A stretch of DNA of 64,000 nucleotides from JAALLB01 sp017643495 (lineage in GTDB: Bacteria; Pseudomonadota; Alphaproteobacteria; Rhizobiales; Rhizobiaceae), in NCBI GenBank assembly GCA_965216105.1, contig OZ244147.1, positions 2,232,001 to 2,296,000 of the forward strand. Direction: 5' to 3'. The translations under genes were made by a program, and so were the position numbers. Below are positions 44,609-53,408 of this stretch, one piece after another. The first letter of the stretch is position 1; each line of letters starts with the position of its first letter. The notes under the pieces were generated by a model. That model searched no databases and was not told where the DNA came from. It saw only the letters and a program-made list of their open reading frames with translations.

Positions 44609-45814
44609 TCACGATAACCGGCGGCTGTTTACCCAAAGCCATGCAAGAGCACACAGTGCCATAGTTACAATCGGGAATACCATCCAGTTGAGAAATTCCC
44701 ATCCAAAGGCATTGAGCGTTTGGCCAGAAAGAAATGAAGCCAGGGCAACGGAACCAAACAGGAAAAAGTCATTGGCACCCTGCGCCTTGTTTTTTTCTTC
44801 CGGTCGGTAAGTATCTGTAACCATTGCGGTTGCACCTATGAAGCCGAAATTCCAGCCAATTCCGAGCAGGATGAGCATTCCCCAAAAGTGAGCCAGTTCC
44901 GAACCTGACAGGCCAACAATTGCACAAGCAACCAGTATGAGCATGCCGACAGTGACGATCATCTCCTTGCCAAACCGTGCGATAAGATGACCGGTCACAA
45001 AGCTTGGAGCAAACATTGCCAACACGTGCCACTGGATCCCAAGAGTGGAATCTTCCACCGAATGGCCGTGATGCACCATTGCCAGCGGAGCCCCTGTCAT
45101 CAGGTAGGACATCAAGGCATAAGCACTCGTGCCACAAAAGACTGCAACCATGAATCGCGGTTGCGCAATTATTTCAGCTATCGAACGTCCAGAGCCAAGC
45201 CTGGCATTTGCAGCCTCTTCATCGCGATTGGAAGGACTGAGCAAAGAAAGCACGAAAAAGCTCAGTACAAACAGCGTGATTGCACAATAAAAAGCACCGG
45301 CAAACGGAATCGGGGCCATGATCCCACTGGTATGGATGACGAGTTGCGGACCGATAATCGCAGCAGCAACACCACCGAGCATGATGAGAGAAATGGCCTT
45401 TGGCTTGTATTCGGCTGTACCACGGTCTGCTGCGGCAAACCGGTATTGCTGGACAAAGCCGCCTGCAATGCCGTTGAAAAGAAGAGCCAGGGAAAACAGG
45501 ACAAAACTACCGGCGGCAATTGCCAGACCTGCCCCACTCAGCCCGCATATTCCCACAAGCGAGCCCACCATGAAGCCGGCTCGGCGACCGATGCGGCGCA
45601 TAATTGCGTTTGAAACGAGCGCACCAACGGCGACACCTACATTGTAGGCTGTGACCGGTACAGTCGCCCAAGACTTGTCATCGCCGAGCAGATAACTGCC
45701 AACCAGCGCACCCAATGCGATATTGACCGGGGCAGTCGCACCTCCCAATGCCTGACAGCAGAGATAAAGCCATGCATTTTTACGCGCAACGGCATTTTCT
45801 TCCTCGTCCGACAA
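44609..45814 (-). CDS. Major facilitator superfamily transporter
   Basis: 401 residues with about 12 membrane helices and the loop 'MRRIGRRAGFMVGSLVG' between helices 2 and 3, as in MFS drug or metabolite carriers. Substrate unknown. The best start is a TTG at 45814; the frame is open back to the thiL stop with no ATG, so the true start is uncertain. Last gene of the rib-nusB-thiL run. Confidence 0.85.
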   Translation of the reverse strand: MSDEEENAVARKNAWLYLCCQALGGATAPVNIALGALVGSYLLGDDKSWATVPVTAYNVGVAVGALVSNAIMRRIGRRAGFMVGSLVGICGLSGAGLAIAAGSFVLFSLALLFNGIAGGFVQQYRFAAADRGTAEYKPKAISLIMLGGVAAAIIGPQLVIHTSGIMAPIPFAGAFYCAITLFVLSFFVLSLLSPSNRDEEAANARLGSGRSIAEIIAQPRFMVAVFCGTSAYALMSYLMTGAPLAMVHHGHSVEDSTLGIQWHVLAMFAPSFVTGHLIARFGKEMIVTVGMLILVACAIVGLSGSELAHFWGMLILLGIGWNFGFIGATAMVTDTYRPEEKNKAQGANDFFLFGSVALASFLSGQTLNAFGWEFLNWMVFPIVTMALCALAWLWVNSRRLS

Positions 45815-45849
45815 AGGTACCGGATCGGGTTCAATGACAGATTTGACAG

Positions 45850-46839
45850 TCAGTTTCTCGCTCCAGAATGATCATAACCAAGGCTGGGAAACTCCACCTT
45901 TTCCCCATGTCTGTCAAAGACACTTATGCCTTCTCCAGAAGTTATTTCACCAATACAGGTCACAGCAATCCTGGCTTCATGGGCCAGCTTCATCAATTGC
46001 CCAATATTTTCCGGTGAGACTGTGAACAGGATTTCGTAATCATCTCCACCGGTTACGGCAGTTTCCAGCAAGTTTGATTCATGTTCCAGCGCTGTTTTGA
46101 CTGCACTGGAGAACGGCACTTTGGAAAGCACAAGCTCAGCTGATACCCCGGATGCATCACACAATTTCACCAAATCACCGAGCAAACCGTCGGAAACATC
46201 CATGGCTGAAGTGGCAACTTTTCGGAGTGTATCGGCAAATTCCAGCCTCGGTTGAGGAAGCTGGTAACGGTCAACCAGATATTTCCTGTCCTGCATTGAG
46301 ATACCAGACAAGTCATCGCGGCGGGCCAGCAACCCCAGGGCACCATCACCAATGGTTCCGGTTACAAACAGCTTATCGCCGGGTGAAGCACCGATTCTTG
46401 CCACATAGCAGTCACGGGGTATCTCCCCTATCGCCGTTATGGAGATCACCATACCGCCCCCGGTTTTAAAGGTATCCCCTCCGGTCAATGCAATATCATA
46501 CTGGTCGATATCTTCGCGAAGGCCTTGTGCAAACAGCGTTATCCACTCCTCCGTCCAGTCTTCACCCAAGCCCAGAGCCACGGAAAAACACTTCGCACGG
46601 GCACCCTTGGCAGCGAGATCTGACAAGTTTACCCGCAATGCCTTGCGAGCTACCAGATCAGCAGGGTCATCATCCAGAAAGTGTATATTCTCGGCAGATG
46701 CATCCTGGGTGATCACCAATTGATGGCCAGGCTCGACTGAAAATGTGGCCGCATCATCCTTGAGACCAAACGTCCCCTCACCCGCCAGGGGCGCAAAATA
46801 GTCAGCGATCAGTGCAAACTCACCCGGCCTTTGAGTCAC
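45850..46839 (-). CDS. thiL: Thiamine-monophosphate kinase
   Basis: About 329 residues. Phosphorylates thiamine monophosphate to the active diphosphate. 'GDDAATF'-like 'LKDDAATFSVEPG', 'DALTGGDTFKTGG' ('ALTGGDTF'), 'MDVSDGLLGDL' and 'TGGDDYEILF' hold the Mg-binding aspartates. I place the start at GTG 46839 ('VTQRPGEFALI'), overlapping nusB by 20 bases; a TTG at 46878 is the longer option. Confidence 0.93.
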   Translation of the reverse strand: MTQRPGEFALIADYFAPLAGEGTFGLKDDAATFSVEPGHQLVITQDASAENIHFLDDDPADLVARKALRVNLSDLAAKGARAKCFSVALGLGEDWTEEWITLFAQGLREDIDQYDIALTGGDTFKTGGGMVISITAIGEIPRDCYVARIGASPGDKLFVTGTIGDGALGLLARRDDLSGISMQDRKYLVDRYQLPQPRLEFADTLRKVATSAMDVSDGLLGDLVKLCDASGVSAELVLSKVPFSSAVKTALEHESNLLETAVTGGDDYEILFTVSPENIGQLMKLAHEARIAVTCIGEITSGEGISVFDRHGEKVEFPSLGYDHSGARN

Positions 46840-47320
46840 TGAACTCGCCCTCGCGCTGACCACGGGCAATGTGGTCAAGAACGCCGTTGATCAACTTGGG
46901 TTCTTCTCCATCAAAGAATGCTTTCGCAATCTCCAGATATTCGGTGATTACAACTTTGGCCGGTACATCATTGCGCTTCACCAACTCAAAAACGCCTGAG
47001 CGCAGAACCGAACGCATCAGTGTGTCAATACGGGCAAGAGGCCAATCGGCAGGCAAGGCATCGTGAATCAACGGATCGATATCAGCCTGGTGCCGGACGA
47101 CACCTGACACAACACCTCGAAACCAACCCAAGTCAGCGTCAAGATAGTGTTCATCGTCGACGATCTGACCAATGCGAAGATTTTCATATTCTTCCACGAT
47201 GTCTGCAAGCCGCCCTTCAGACAAATCCATCTGGTACAATGCCTGTACGGCGGCAAGTCTGGCCAGACCACGCTTGTTTGCCTGACGGACGACTTCCTCG
47301 TTGTGTGGTATGGCAGGCAT
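46820..47320 (-). CDS. nusB: Transcription antitermination factor NusB
   Basis: 166 residues. Binds boxA RNA with NusE for rRNA antitermination. 'RLAAVQALYQMDLSEG' and 'RSVLRSGVFEL' with 'VVITEYLEIAKAFFDGEEPKLINGVLDHIAR' are typical. ATG 47320 shares one base with the ribH stop, so it is chosen over an upstream frame with no similarity. Confidence 0.95.
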   Translation of the reverse strand: MPAIPHNEEVVRQANKRGLARLAAVQALYQMDLSEGRLADIVEEYENLRIGQIVDDEHYLDADLGWFRGVVSGVVRHQADIDPLIHDALPADWPLARIDTLMRSVLRSGVFELVKRNDVPAKVVITEYLEIAKAFFDGEEPKLINGVLDHIARGQREGEFSDSKAG

Positions 47321-47751
47321 CAGGAAAGTTTCTCCCGCAAGGCAATCATCTCTAGTGCTGCCCGTGCAGCTCCCCCGCCCTTGTTTTTCTCCGCAACTTT
47401 TGCCCTCGCCCAAGCCTGGGCTTCATTTTCAACCGTCTGTATTCCGTTGCCAAGTGCCAGACGGTGTCTCACAGACAATTCCATGATTGCGCGGGCAGAT
47501 TCATTGGCAACAATATCATAATGGGTCGTTTCACCACGAATAACACATCCGATCAAAACATAGCCGTCATAATGTTTGCTGCCTTCCAGCGCCATTGCAA
47601 GTGCAGTCGGTATTTCCAGAACGCCCGGCACTGATACATAGGAATGTGTTGCCCCCTCTTCCTCGAGGGCTTGCAAAACACCTTCCATCAGACTTGCTGA
47701 AATCTCGCTGTAATATGGTGCATCAATAACCAGGATGTGCCTGCGGCTCAT
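47320..47751 (-). CDS. ribH: 6,7-dimethyl-8-ribityllumazine synthase
   Basis: 143 residues. Joins the pyrimidine and butanone-phosphate precursors of riboflavin. 'SVPGVLEIPTALAM', 'YVLIGCVIRGETTHYDIV' and 'LALGNGIQTVENEAQAWARA' are conserved; the last normally reads 'TVExxxQA', so active. Coupled to nusB. Confidence 0.95.
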   Translation of the reverse strand: MSRRHILVIDAPYYSEISASLMEGVLQALEEEGATHSYVSVPGVLEIPTALAMALEGSKHYDGYVLIGCVIRGETTHYDIVANESARAIMELSVRHRLALGNGIQTVENEAQAWARAKVAEKNKGGGAARAALEMIALREKLS

Positions 47752-47845
47752 GCCAAACTACTCCGATTCAAAAGACAGGACGTCAAAACACGGCAGCAAG
47801 GGTATGGCAAGCTTGAAATTGCCAAGTTGGCAATTGCCAGATCAG

Positions 47846-48772
47846 TTACCGGGTTGAAGCCGAATAACGGTAAGCTCTGCGGGAGGCTTTCAACTGGGAC
47901 AGAATACGCGCATGCACGCTCCGGTGATCCGGCAATGGTATATGGGATGTCGGGATCTTGAAGCTGGCAAAGCTTGTAACCCTGTTGCCCCTAGCAAGAC
48001 GTGATTTGGTGCGGAAGCAATCCAGGTTCGAACATGTGAAATTGTCGGCAACTGCCACATTGTCTCGAATTGGCACCATTGCAGGGCCATCAATCGTCAC
48101 CAGATAGTTCACGGGTATACCCAGCTTGTCCAGGTCTGCTGCAATGAGCGTTACAATGTTTGCGCCGAAACTCACCCCTATGAGATTGAACTCGATGTTC
48201 GGGTTACGCCGGTAAATTGCCTTCATCTGCTTGGTAATGCGTGAGCGTATAACCGTCGAGCTTTCGATAAAGGATGCGTAATTGTAGAGTTCCGAATTGG
48301 ATATCTTCTTGGCAAGATTGGTAAACCCGTAACCGATTGCCTTGACGTTACTCGCCAGGCCATTGATCAGGAAAGTTCTTGATTCCCTTGGCGGTAGCGG
48401 AGCGATTTCGGGCTTGTAAGCAGCAAAACTGGAACCCGGTTGCAGCGGTTGCGCCTCTGCCCGAACCGTGCCCTGGACAGTTCCATTCGTTGCAGGCGCC
48501 GGCAAGGCCTGACCGGCAATGCCAGTTCCGGAAACAGGCCCATACGATGAAGGTTGCGCAGTACCTTGTGCAGAAGCAAGCTGGTTCGTATCCGGCTGGG
48601 CTTGTGCAGACTGGGGCTGCACAGCAGAATTTTCAAACTTGTATGGCTGTGGTTTCTTCTGCTGGACTACGAGCGCAGACTGCAAGCCTTCGCCGTCACC
48701 GGACGCAGTACAAGCCACAACCATGAAAGGAAGAAGAAATAAAAAGCCGATTCTGAGAAGTAGAGTTCTCAT
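47846..48772 (-). CDS. Lipoprotein with alpha/beta-hydrolase-like domain
   Basis: 308 residues. Lipobox 'MVVAC' with Cys21, then ~100 residues rich in Gln, Ser, Ala and Pro (a linker), then a hydrolase-like domain from 'TFLINGLASNVKAIGYGFTNL' with the elbow 'LIGVSFGANIV' (GxSxG) and a late 'SFASFKIPTSHIPLPDH' histidine. A tethered envelope esterase or thioesterase is likely; substrate unknown. It sits between ribE and ribH, interrupting the usual riboflavin order. Confidence 0.78.
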   Translation of the reverse strand: MRTLLLRIGFLFLLPFMVVACTASGDGEGLQSALVVQQKKPQPYKFENSAVQPQSAQAQPDTNQLASAQGTAQPSSYGPVSGTGIAGQALPAPATNGTVQGTVRAEAQPLQPGSSFAAYKPEIAPLPPRESRTFLINGLASNVKAIGYGFTNLAKKISNSELYNYASFIESSTVIRSRITKQMKAIYRRNPNIEFNLIGVSFGANIVTLIAADLDKLGIPVNYLVTIDGPAMVPIRDNVAVADNFTCSNLDCFRTKSRLARGNRVTSFASFKIPTSHIPLPDHRSVHARILSQLKASRRAYRYSASTR

Positions 48773-48860
48773 AAAAAATTTGTTCCAACACCGCTGACGG
48801 CGTGTCGATAGTCAAACATTTTGGTTAATCTTTGGCAAATCACATATTTGCAACAGATTA

Positions 48861-49451
48861 TCAGGAAAATTCTGCCAATCGTGCTGCATATCTGGCCATC
48901 TGGTCAATCTCCAGATTAACCGAATCTCCCTCGGTACGATCTCCCCAAGTTGTTACAGCAAGGCTGTGCCTTATCAAAAGTACGTCAAATTGGTTCTGTT
49001 CGACAGAATTGATCGTGAGTGAAGCACCATCCAGTGCAACAGATCCTTTCGGTGCAATGAACTTTGCAAGCTTGTCAGGAACCTGCAAAGTGAAACGTAC
49101 CGCTTCTCCTTCCTCTTTCCTGGATATGACGGGAACTGCCGCATCAACATGCCCGGATACCAGATGCCCGCCCAGTTCATCACCGATTTTCAAGGCACGT
49201 TCCAGGTTTACCCGACTTCCTTCTGTTACGGCACCAAGTGTTGTCAGCCGAAGCGCTTCTTCCCAAGCCTCAACCTCAAACCAGTCCCGCCCCTTTTCGA
49301 CAACAGTCAGACATACACCAGCATGAGAAATGGATGCTCCAATGTCGATCGTCCCGGTGTCGTAGGCTGTTTGCACACGAAATTTTCTTCCTTCCGGCAA
49401 GGAGCTTGCTTCCACGATTTTGCCTATGTCGGTAATTATGCCGGTGAACAT
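48861..49451 (-). CDS. ribE: Riboflavin synthase alpha subunit
   Basis: 196 residues with two lumazine-binding halves ('MFTGIITDIGKIVE' and 'GEAVRFTLQVPDKLAKFIAPKGSVALDGASLTIN'). Dismutates lumazine to riboflavin. Starts inside the end of ribD (16-base overlap). Confidence 0.96.
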   Translation of the reverse strand: MFTGIITDIGKIVEASSLPEGRKFRVQTAYDTGTIDIGASISHAGVCLTVVEKGRDWFEVEAWEEALRLTTLGAVTEGSRVNLERALKIGDELGGHLVSGHVDAAVPVISRKEEGEAVRFTLQVPDKLAKFIAPKGSVALDGASLTINSVEQNQFDVLLIRHSLAVTTWGDRTEGDSVNLEIDQMARYAARLAEFS

Positions 49452-50581
49452 TCACTTTTCCTCAAACGAAGCGATGTATCTGCCCCAAATACCGATGATT
49501 GGCAAATCTCGAAACCATCTGGCAAGTTTTCAGGACAAATAGGCGCATATACTGCTTTTGACATGTCTTTCGGAAGCTCCGGATTACCGCCAATATGCAA
49601 AATGATTTCATCCACCAGGCCGTCTTCAAGAAAGCTTTTGGCAATGGTTGCCCCCCCTTCAACCATGAGTGACTGGATTCCGTTCGCCGCAAGGTCATCG
49701 AGAAATTCAGGAAGGGCAATACGGCCATTTATACATTCGCAAGACATCAGTTTGACGCCATGGTCAGTCAACATTTTCCGCCATGTCGCAGGACTGTCAG
49801 CAGGCGCTACAACAAGTGTAGGCGTATATCGGGCTGACGAAACAACGTGATAATCCGGGCTCAATTCCGCATTTGCATCCATGACCACACGCAATGGCGA
49901 ACGATCCTCCAGACCGGGCAGTCGGCAGGTTAGCCCGGGGTCATCTATCATTGCTGTCTTTTTCCCGACCAGGATTGCATCATGGCGGGCACGTACAAGA
50001 TGTGTAATCCCTTTGGCTACCGAACCGGAAATACGCAAATTGCCATTATTCGAGCAGCCAATAAGGCCTTCTCTTGTCATCGCCATTTTCAAGGTGACAA
50101 AGGGCCGGGAAGCGGTTCTTGACTTGAGGTAGCCTTGCAATACCCGGCGCGCTTCTTCACCACCATCCAATGTGACAACCTCTACTCCCGCATCCAGAAG
50201 CATGCGGTGTCCCTGCCCGTTGACGCGATTGTCAGGGTCAGTAATCGCTGTTACCACCCGCTTTATTCCGGCATCTATCAGGGTCTGCGCACATGGTGGG
50301 GTTTTGCCATGATGGGCACAAGGCTCGAGGGTGACATACGCAGTTGCCCCCTTTGCCAGACTGCCGGCCTCGGCAAGGGCTGGCGGTTCTGCATGCGGAC
50401 GCCCGCCGGGGGCTGTTACAGCCGATCCGACCACTACCCTGCCTCCAGGCAGATCAGCAACAATCACACACGCAACCGACGGGTTGGTGCCGGTCAGTCC
50501 TTCATGTTTTCGGGCAAGCCGAAGCGCTGCCTGCAAATATCTTCTGTCTGTACAGGATTGGGATACACTGTCGCTACTCAT
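49436..50581 (-). CDS. ribD: Bifunctional riboflavin deaminase/reductase
   Basis: 381 residues. The N-terminal deaminase has 'HAEPPALAEAG' and 'EPCAHHGKTPPCAQTLI' (zinc His and Cys); the C-terminal reductase has 'PFVTLKMAMTREG' and 'MVEGGATIAKSFLEDGLVDEI'. Start at ATG 50581 rather than 50632, because similarity begins at 'YLQAALRLARKHEG'. Confidence 0.95.
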   Translation of the reverse strand: MSSDSVSQSCTDRRYLQAALRLARKHEGLTGTNPSVACVIVADLPGGRVVVGSAVTAPGGRPHAEPPALAEAGSLAKGATAYVTLEPCAHHGKTPPCAQTLIDAGIKRVVTAITDPDNRVNGQGHRMLLDAGVEVVTLDGGEEARRVLQGYLKSRTASRPFVTLKMAMTREGLIGCSNNGNLRISGSVAKGITHLVRARHDAILVGKKTAMIDDPGLTCRLPGLEDRSPLRVVMDANAELSPDYHVVSSARYTPTLVVAPADSPATWRKMLTDHGVKLMSCECINGRIALPEFLDDLAANGIQSLMVEGGATIAKSFLEDGLVDEIILHIGGNPELPKDMSKAVYAPICPENLPDGFEICQSSVFGADTSLRLRKSECSPA

Positions 50582-50697
50582 GGAACTCGTATGGCGAATA
50601 TTTGAGGCTGATAAAAGGCGAACAGTTTCCATACTGCCATGAAAACATTCTGCACCACTATTAAAAAAAACGTGACAAAATCAAGACTTAGACGAAA

Positions 50698-51042
50698 TCA
50701 CTGAATTGGCAGGCGCACAACAATTCCGGCATTAACAATCACGCTCGTCCGCCCGGTCACTTCATCATGAATATTCAGGCCACCAATTACCGCCTTTGGA
50801 AACACCTTGCCATAGGGCAATTCTGCCGCAACTGCATCAAGATCAATCATCTCAGGCTTCCAGGCGGCCAGATTCAGCTCGATTTCCATGTATTCAGGAT
50901 TGATATCAAGCGACTTGAACAGGATTAATGATGAATGGTGAATGGCATCCTGTACGGCCCGTTTTGCTGCCTTGGTGTAATCTTCGCCATAAAGATCATT
51001 CCCGGTTCCCATTTCCAGAATGATCCGCTTCATGCCTGACAT
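50698..51042 (-). CDS. Lin0512-family protein, second copy
   Basis: 114 residues. 'MKRIILEMGTGNDLYGEDYTKAAKRAVQDAIHHSSL' matches the Lin0512 (TIGR02058) family of small proteins with unknown role. It is a paralogue of the preceding gene, with shared 'DYTKAA.RAV..AI', 'LPYG' and 'VNA.IVV.L' but changed elsewhere. Start at ATG 51042 after the stop of the first copy. Confidence 0.85.
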   Translation of the reverse strand: MSGMKRIILEMGTGNDLYGEDYTKAAKRAVQDAIHHSSLILFKSLDINPEYMEIELNLAAWKPEMIDLDAVAAELPYGKVFPKAVIGGLNIHDEVTGRTSVIVNAGIVVRLPIQ

Positions 51043-51056
51043 GTCACCTTCATCTC

Positions 51057-51425
51057 TCATGATTTTGCCAGCCATGCCTTGCCTTCAGGCAGGTCAAGAT
51101 AAACAATTACTGCTGCATTCACCAGAATTGTTCCCGGAGTGCCATCATCCCTGGGGGTATCCATGCCCCCTCTCTCCACCTGTATGTCACCTGAACCGTA
51201 AGGCAGAACCTTTGCTACCTTCGCCTTGTCCACCTCATCCGGTTGGCCTGCTCCAAGCACAATATCCACACGCATCTGCTCGCGAGGCACACCAAATGCA
51301 TCGGCAACAACAAGGGTATTTTGTCTGATTGCGTTTTCAACCGCACGGACAGCCGCCTTGGTATAATCACCACCGCGGATATCCGTCCCCATCCCCAATT
51401 GCATGACCATCCGCTTCCAGGCCAT
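51057..51425 (-). CDS. Lin0512-family protein, first copy
   Basis: 122 residues. 'MVMQLGMGTDIRGGDYTKAAVRAVENAIRQNTL' and 'VLPYGSGDIQVERGGM' are diagnostic. Function unknown. Its ATG shares a base with the nrdR stop (TGATG), so it belongs to the glyA-nrdR transcript. The pair is probably a heteromer. Confidence 0.85.
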   Translation of the reverse strand: MAWKRMVMQLGMGTDIRGGDYTKAAVRAVENAIRQNTLVVADAFGVPREQMRVDIVLGAGQPDEVDKAKVAKVLPYGSGDIQVERGGMDTPRDDGTPGTILVNAAVIVYLDLPEGKAWLAKS

Positions 51426-51880
51426 CAGTCTTCCTCTTCCATCTTGCTGAGGAATCCCTCAAAGTCCCTGGCTTCCTGAAAATCCTTGTAGACAGAGGCG
51501 AACCGGACATAGGCAACCTCATCAATCTGCCTGAGACCTTCCATGACCAGTCGGCCGATTTCCTCGGAGGTAATATCCCCCTCGCCCTGGGCTTCCAGTT
51601 GGCGAACAATGCCGGAAATCATCTGCTCAACACGTTCCGGATCAATGTCTCGCTTGCGAATGGCTGTCTGAACGGAGCGGGTAAGCTTGTCCCGGTCGAG
51701 GGGCACACGTTTGCCGGATTTCTTGAGCACCACCAGTTCGCGCAATTGTACCCGCTCAAACGTGGTGAAGCGTCCGCCGCAGGCGGAGCAAATCCGCCGT
51801 CTGCGGATGGACGCCCCGTCCTCGGTTGGACGGGAATCCTTAACCTGCGTTTCGTGGTTTGTACAATATGGGCAGCGCAA
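51425..51880 (-). CDS. nrdR: Transcriptional repressor NrdR
   Basis: 151 residues. Zinc ribbon Cys3, Cys6, Cys31, Cys34 followed by an ATP-cone ('VVLKKSGKRVPLDRDKLTRSVQTAIRKRDI'). Senses dATP/ATP and represses ribonucleotide reductase genes. The start is TTG at 51880 behind a strong AAGGAG site; no ATG fits the family N-terminus 'MRCPYC'. Confidence 0.96.
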   Translation of the reverse strand: MRCPYCTNHETQVKDSRPTEDGASIRRRRICSACGGRFTTFERVQLRELVVLKKSGKRVPLDRDKLTRSVQTAIRKRDIDPERVEQMISGIVRQLEAQGEGDITSEEIGRLVMEGLRQIDEVAYVRFASVYKDFQEARDFEGFLSKMEEED

Positions 51881-51931
51881 TACGCCTCTCCTTGTGGATG
51901 CCTGTTTTTAAACAGGCCCGACATGTCCGGT

Positions 51932-53230
51932 TTACATAGCAGAATACATCGGGAAACGGCCTGTCATCTCGACGACTTTTGCATGAACCGCCTTTTCGGC
52001 TGCTTCGTTTGAATCATCTGCATTTGAGGCCATGAGCCCGTCAAGAACTTCAGTGATCAGATTGCCTATCTCCTGAAATTCCGCTTCACCAAAACCACGG
52101 GTTGTGGCAGCCGGTGAACCAAGACGAATTCCGGAAGTCACGAACGGTTTTTCCGGGTCGAAGGGTATGCCGTTCTTGTTGCAGGTTATTCCTGCCCGAA
52201 CGAGTGATGCCTCAGCGGCCTTCCCTGTTGCCCTCTTGGGGCGGAGGTCTACAAGCATCAAATGGTTGTCGGTGCCTCCAGAAACAATATCCAGGCCATT
52301 TTCCAACAGGCTTGCGGCCAAGGCGCGGGCATTGTTCTTTACGCGCTGCTGGTATTCCTTGAAATCCGGCTGCAATGCTTCACCGAAAGCAACCGCTTTT
52401 GCAGCAATCACATGCATCAACGGCCCGCCCTGCAAACCAGGGAATACAGCCGAATTCATTTTCTTGGCAAGCGCTTCGTCATTGGTAAGAATCATGCCGC
52501 CACGCGGTCCACGCAGGGATTTGTGCGTGGTTGTCGTTACAACATGTGCATGAGGAACCGGCGAATCGTGCACTCCGGCTGCAACCAGACCGGCAATGTG
52601 TGACATGTCCACCATGAGATAGGCGCCAACACTATCCGCAATGCGGCGGAAAGCGGCCCAGTCCCATTCCCTTGAGTAGGCAGTACCACCGGCAATGATG
52701 ATTTTCGGCTTGTGCTCCTTGGCAAGACGTTCGACCTCGGCCAAGTCAAGCTGATGGGTTTCTCGGTCGACACCATAGGAAACCACGTTGAACCATTTGC
52801 CTGACATGTTGACGGGTGATCCATGCGTAAGGTGACCACCTGAATTCAGGTCCAGCCCCATGAATGTATCGCCTGGTTGAAGAAGCGCCAGGAATACGGC
52901 CTGGTTCATCTGCGAGCCGGAATTGGGCTGAACATTGGCAAAACCGCATCCAAACAGTTTCTTTGCCCGCTCAATTGCCAGTTCTTCCGCCACATCAACA
53001 AACTCGCAGCCGCCATAATAGCGCTTGCCGGGATAACCTTCCGCATATTTGTTGGTCATGATGGAGCCCTGTGCCTGAAGAACAGCCAGCGAAACCACGT
53101 TCTCCGACGCAATCAGCTCGATTTCGGTACGCTGACGCCCAAGTTCATTACTTATGGCTTGATGAATTTCAGGATCCACTTCAGCAAGCGGCGCATTGAA
53201 GAAGGTGTCGAGGCTGTTAGACATTGGCAT
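51932..53230 (-). CDS. glyA: Serine hydroxymethyltransferase
   Basis: 432 residues, PLP enzyme that makes glycine and methylene-tetrahydrofolate from serine. PLP lysine in 'VTTTTHKSLRGPRGG'; 'IELIASENVVS' and 'YAEGYPGKRYYGGCEFVD' are typical. Heads the run down to the MFS gene; 52 bases before nrdR. Confidence 0.97.
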   Translation of the reverse strand: MPMSNSLDTFFNAPLAEVDPEIHQAISNELGRQRTEIELIASENVVSLAVLQAQGSIMTNKYAEGYPGKRYYGGCEFVDVAEELAIERAKKLFGCGFANVQPNSGSQMNQAVFLALLQPGDTFMGLDLNSGGHLTHGSPVNMSGKWFNVVSYGVDRETHQLDLAEVERLAKEHKPKIIIAGGTAYSREWDWAAFRRIADSVGAYLMVDMSHIAGLVAAGVHDSPVPHAHVVTTTTHKSLRGPRGGMILTNDEALAKKMNSAVFPGLQGGPLMHVIAAKAVAFGEALQPDFKEYQQRVKNNARALAASLLENGLDIVSGGTDNHLMLVDLRPKRATGKAAEASLVRAGITCNKNGIPFDPEKPFVTSGIRLGSPAATTRGFGEAEFQEIGNLITEVLDGLMASNADDSNEAAEKAVHAKVVEMTGRFPMYSAM

Positions 53231-53340
53231 TTCCGTTTCGGCTGTTGCTGCAAGGCTCTGTTTGGCCGAGCAATTGAGTAGAGTACATAACGGAACCAGG
53301 CCGCAGGTAAAACGGTATTTTTTGGTTTCTAAACGGCAAA

Positions 53341-53368
53341 TCAGCGCATGTTGGCCAACATGCGCTGA
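53341..53368. repeat. 28-bp perfect palindrome between ldtP and glyA
   Basis: Two 14-base arms meet without a spacer (53341-53354 and 53355-53368; half-site TCAGCGCATGTTGG). It is 41 bases after the ldtP stop and 111 bases before the glyA start. As RNA it would form a very stable hairpin with a GGCC loop, but only a weak T-run (GATTTGCC) follows. It may end ldtP transcription or be a control site for glyA. Confidence 0.7.
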
Positions 53369-53408
53369 GAAACAGTGTTCAAATCCTGAAAGTTGTTACA
53401 ACCGGCAG

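Noticed and set aside
50582..50697. FMN riboswitch before ribD
   Set aside because: The gap is short and AT-rich and lacks the conserved RFN-element sequences; the rib genes appear to be read from upstream.
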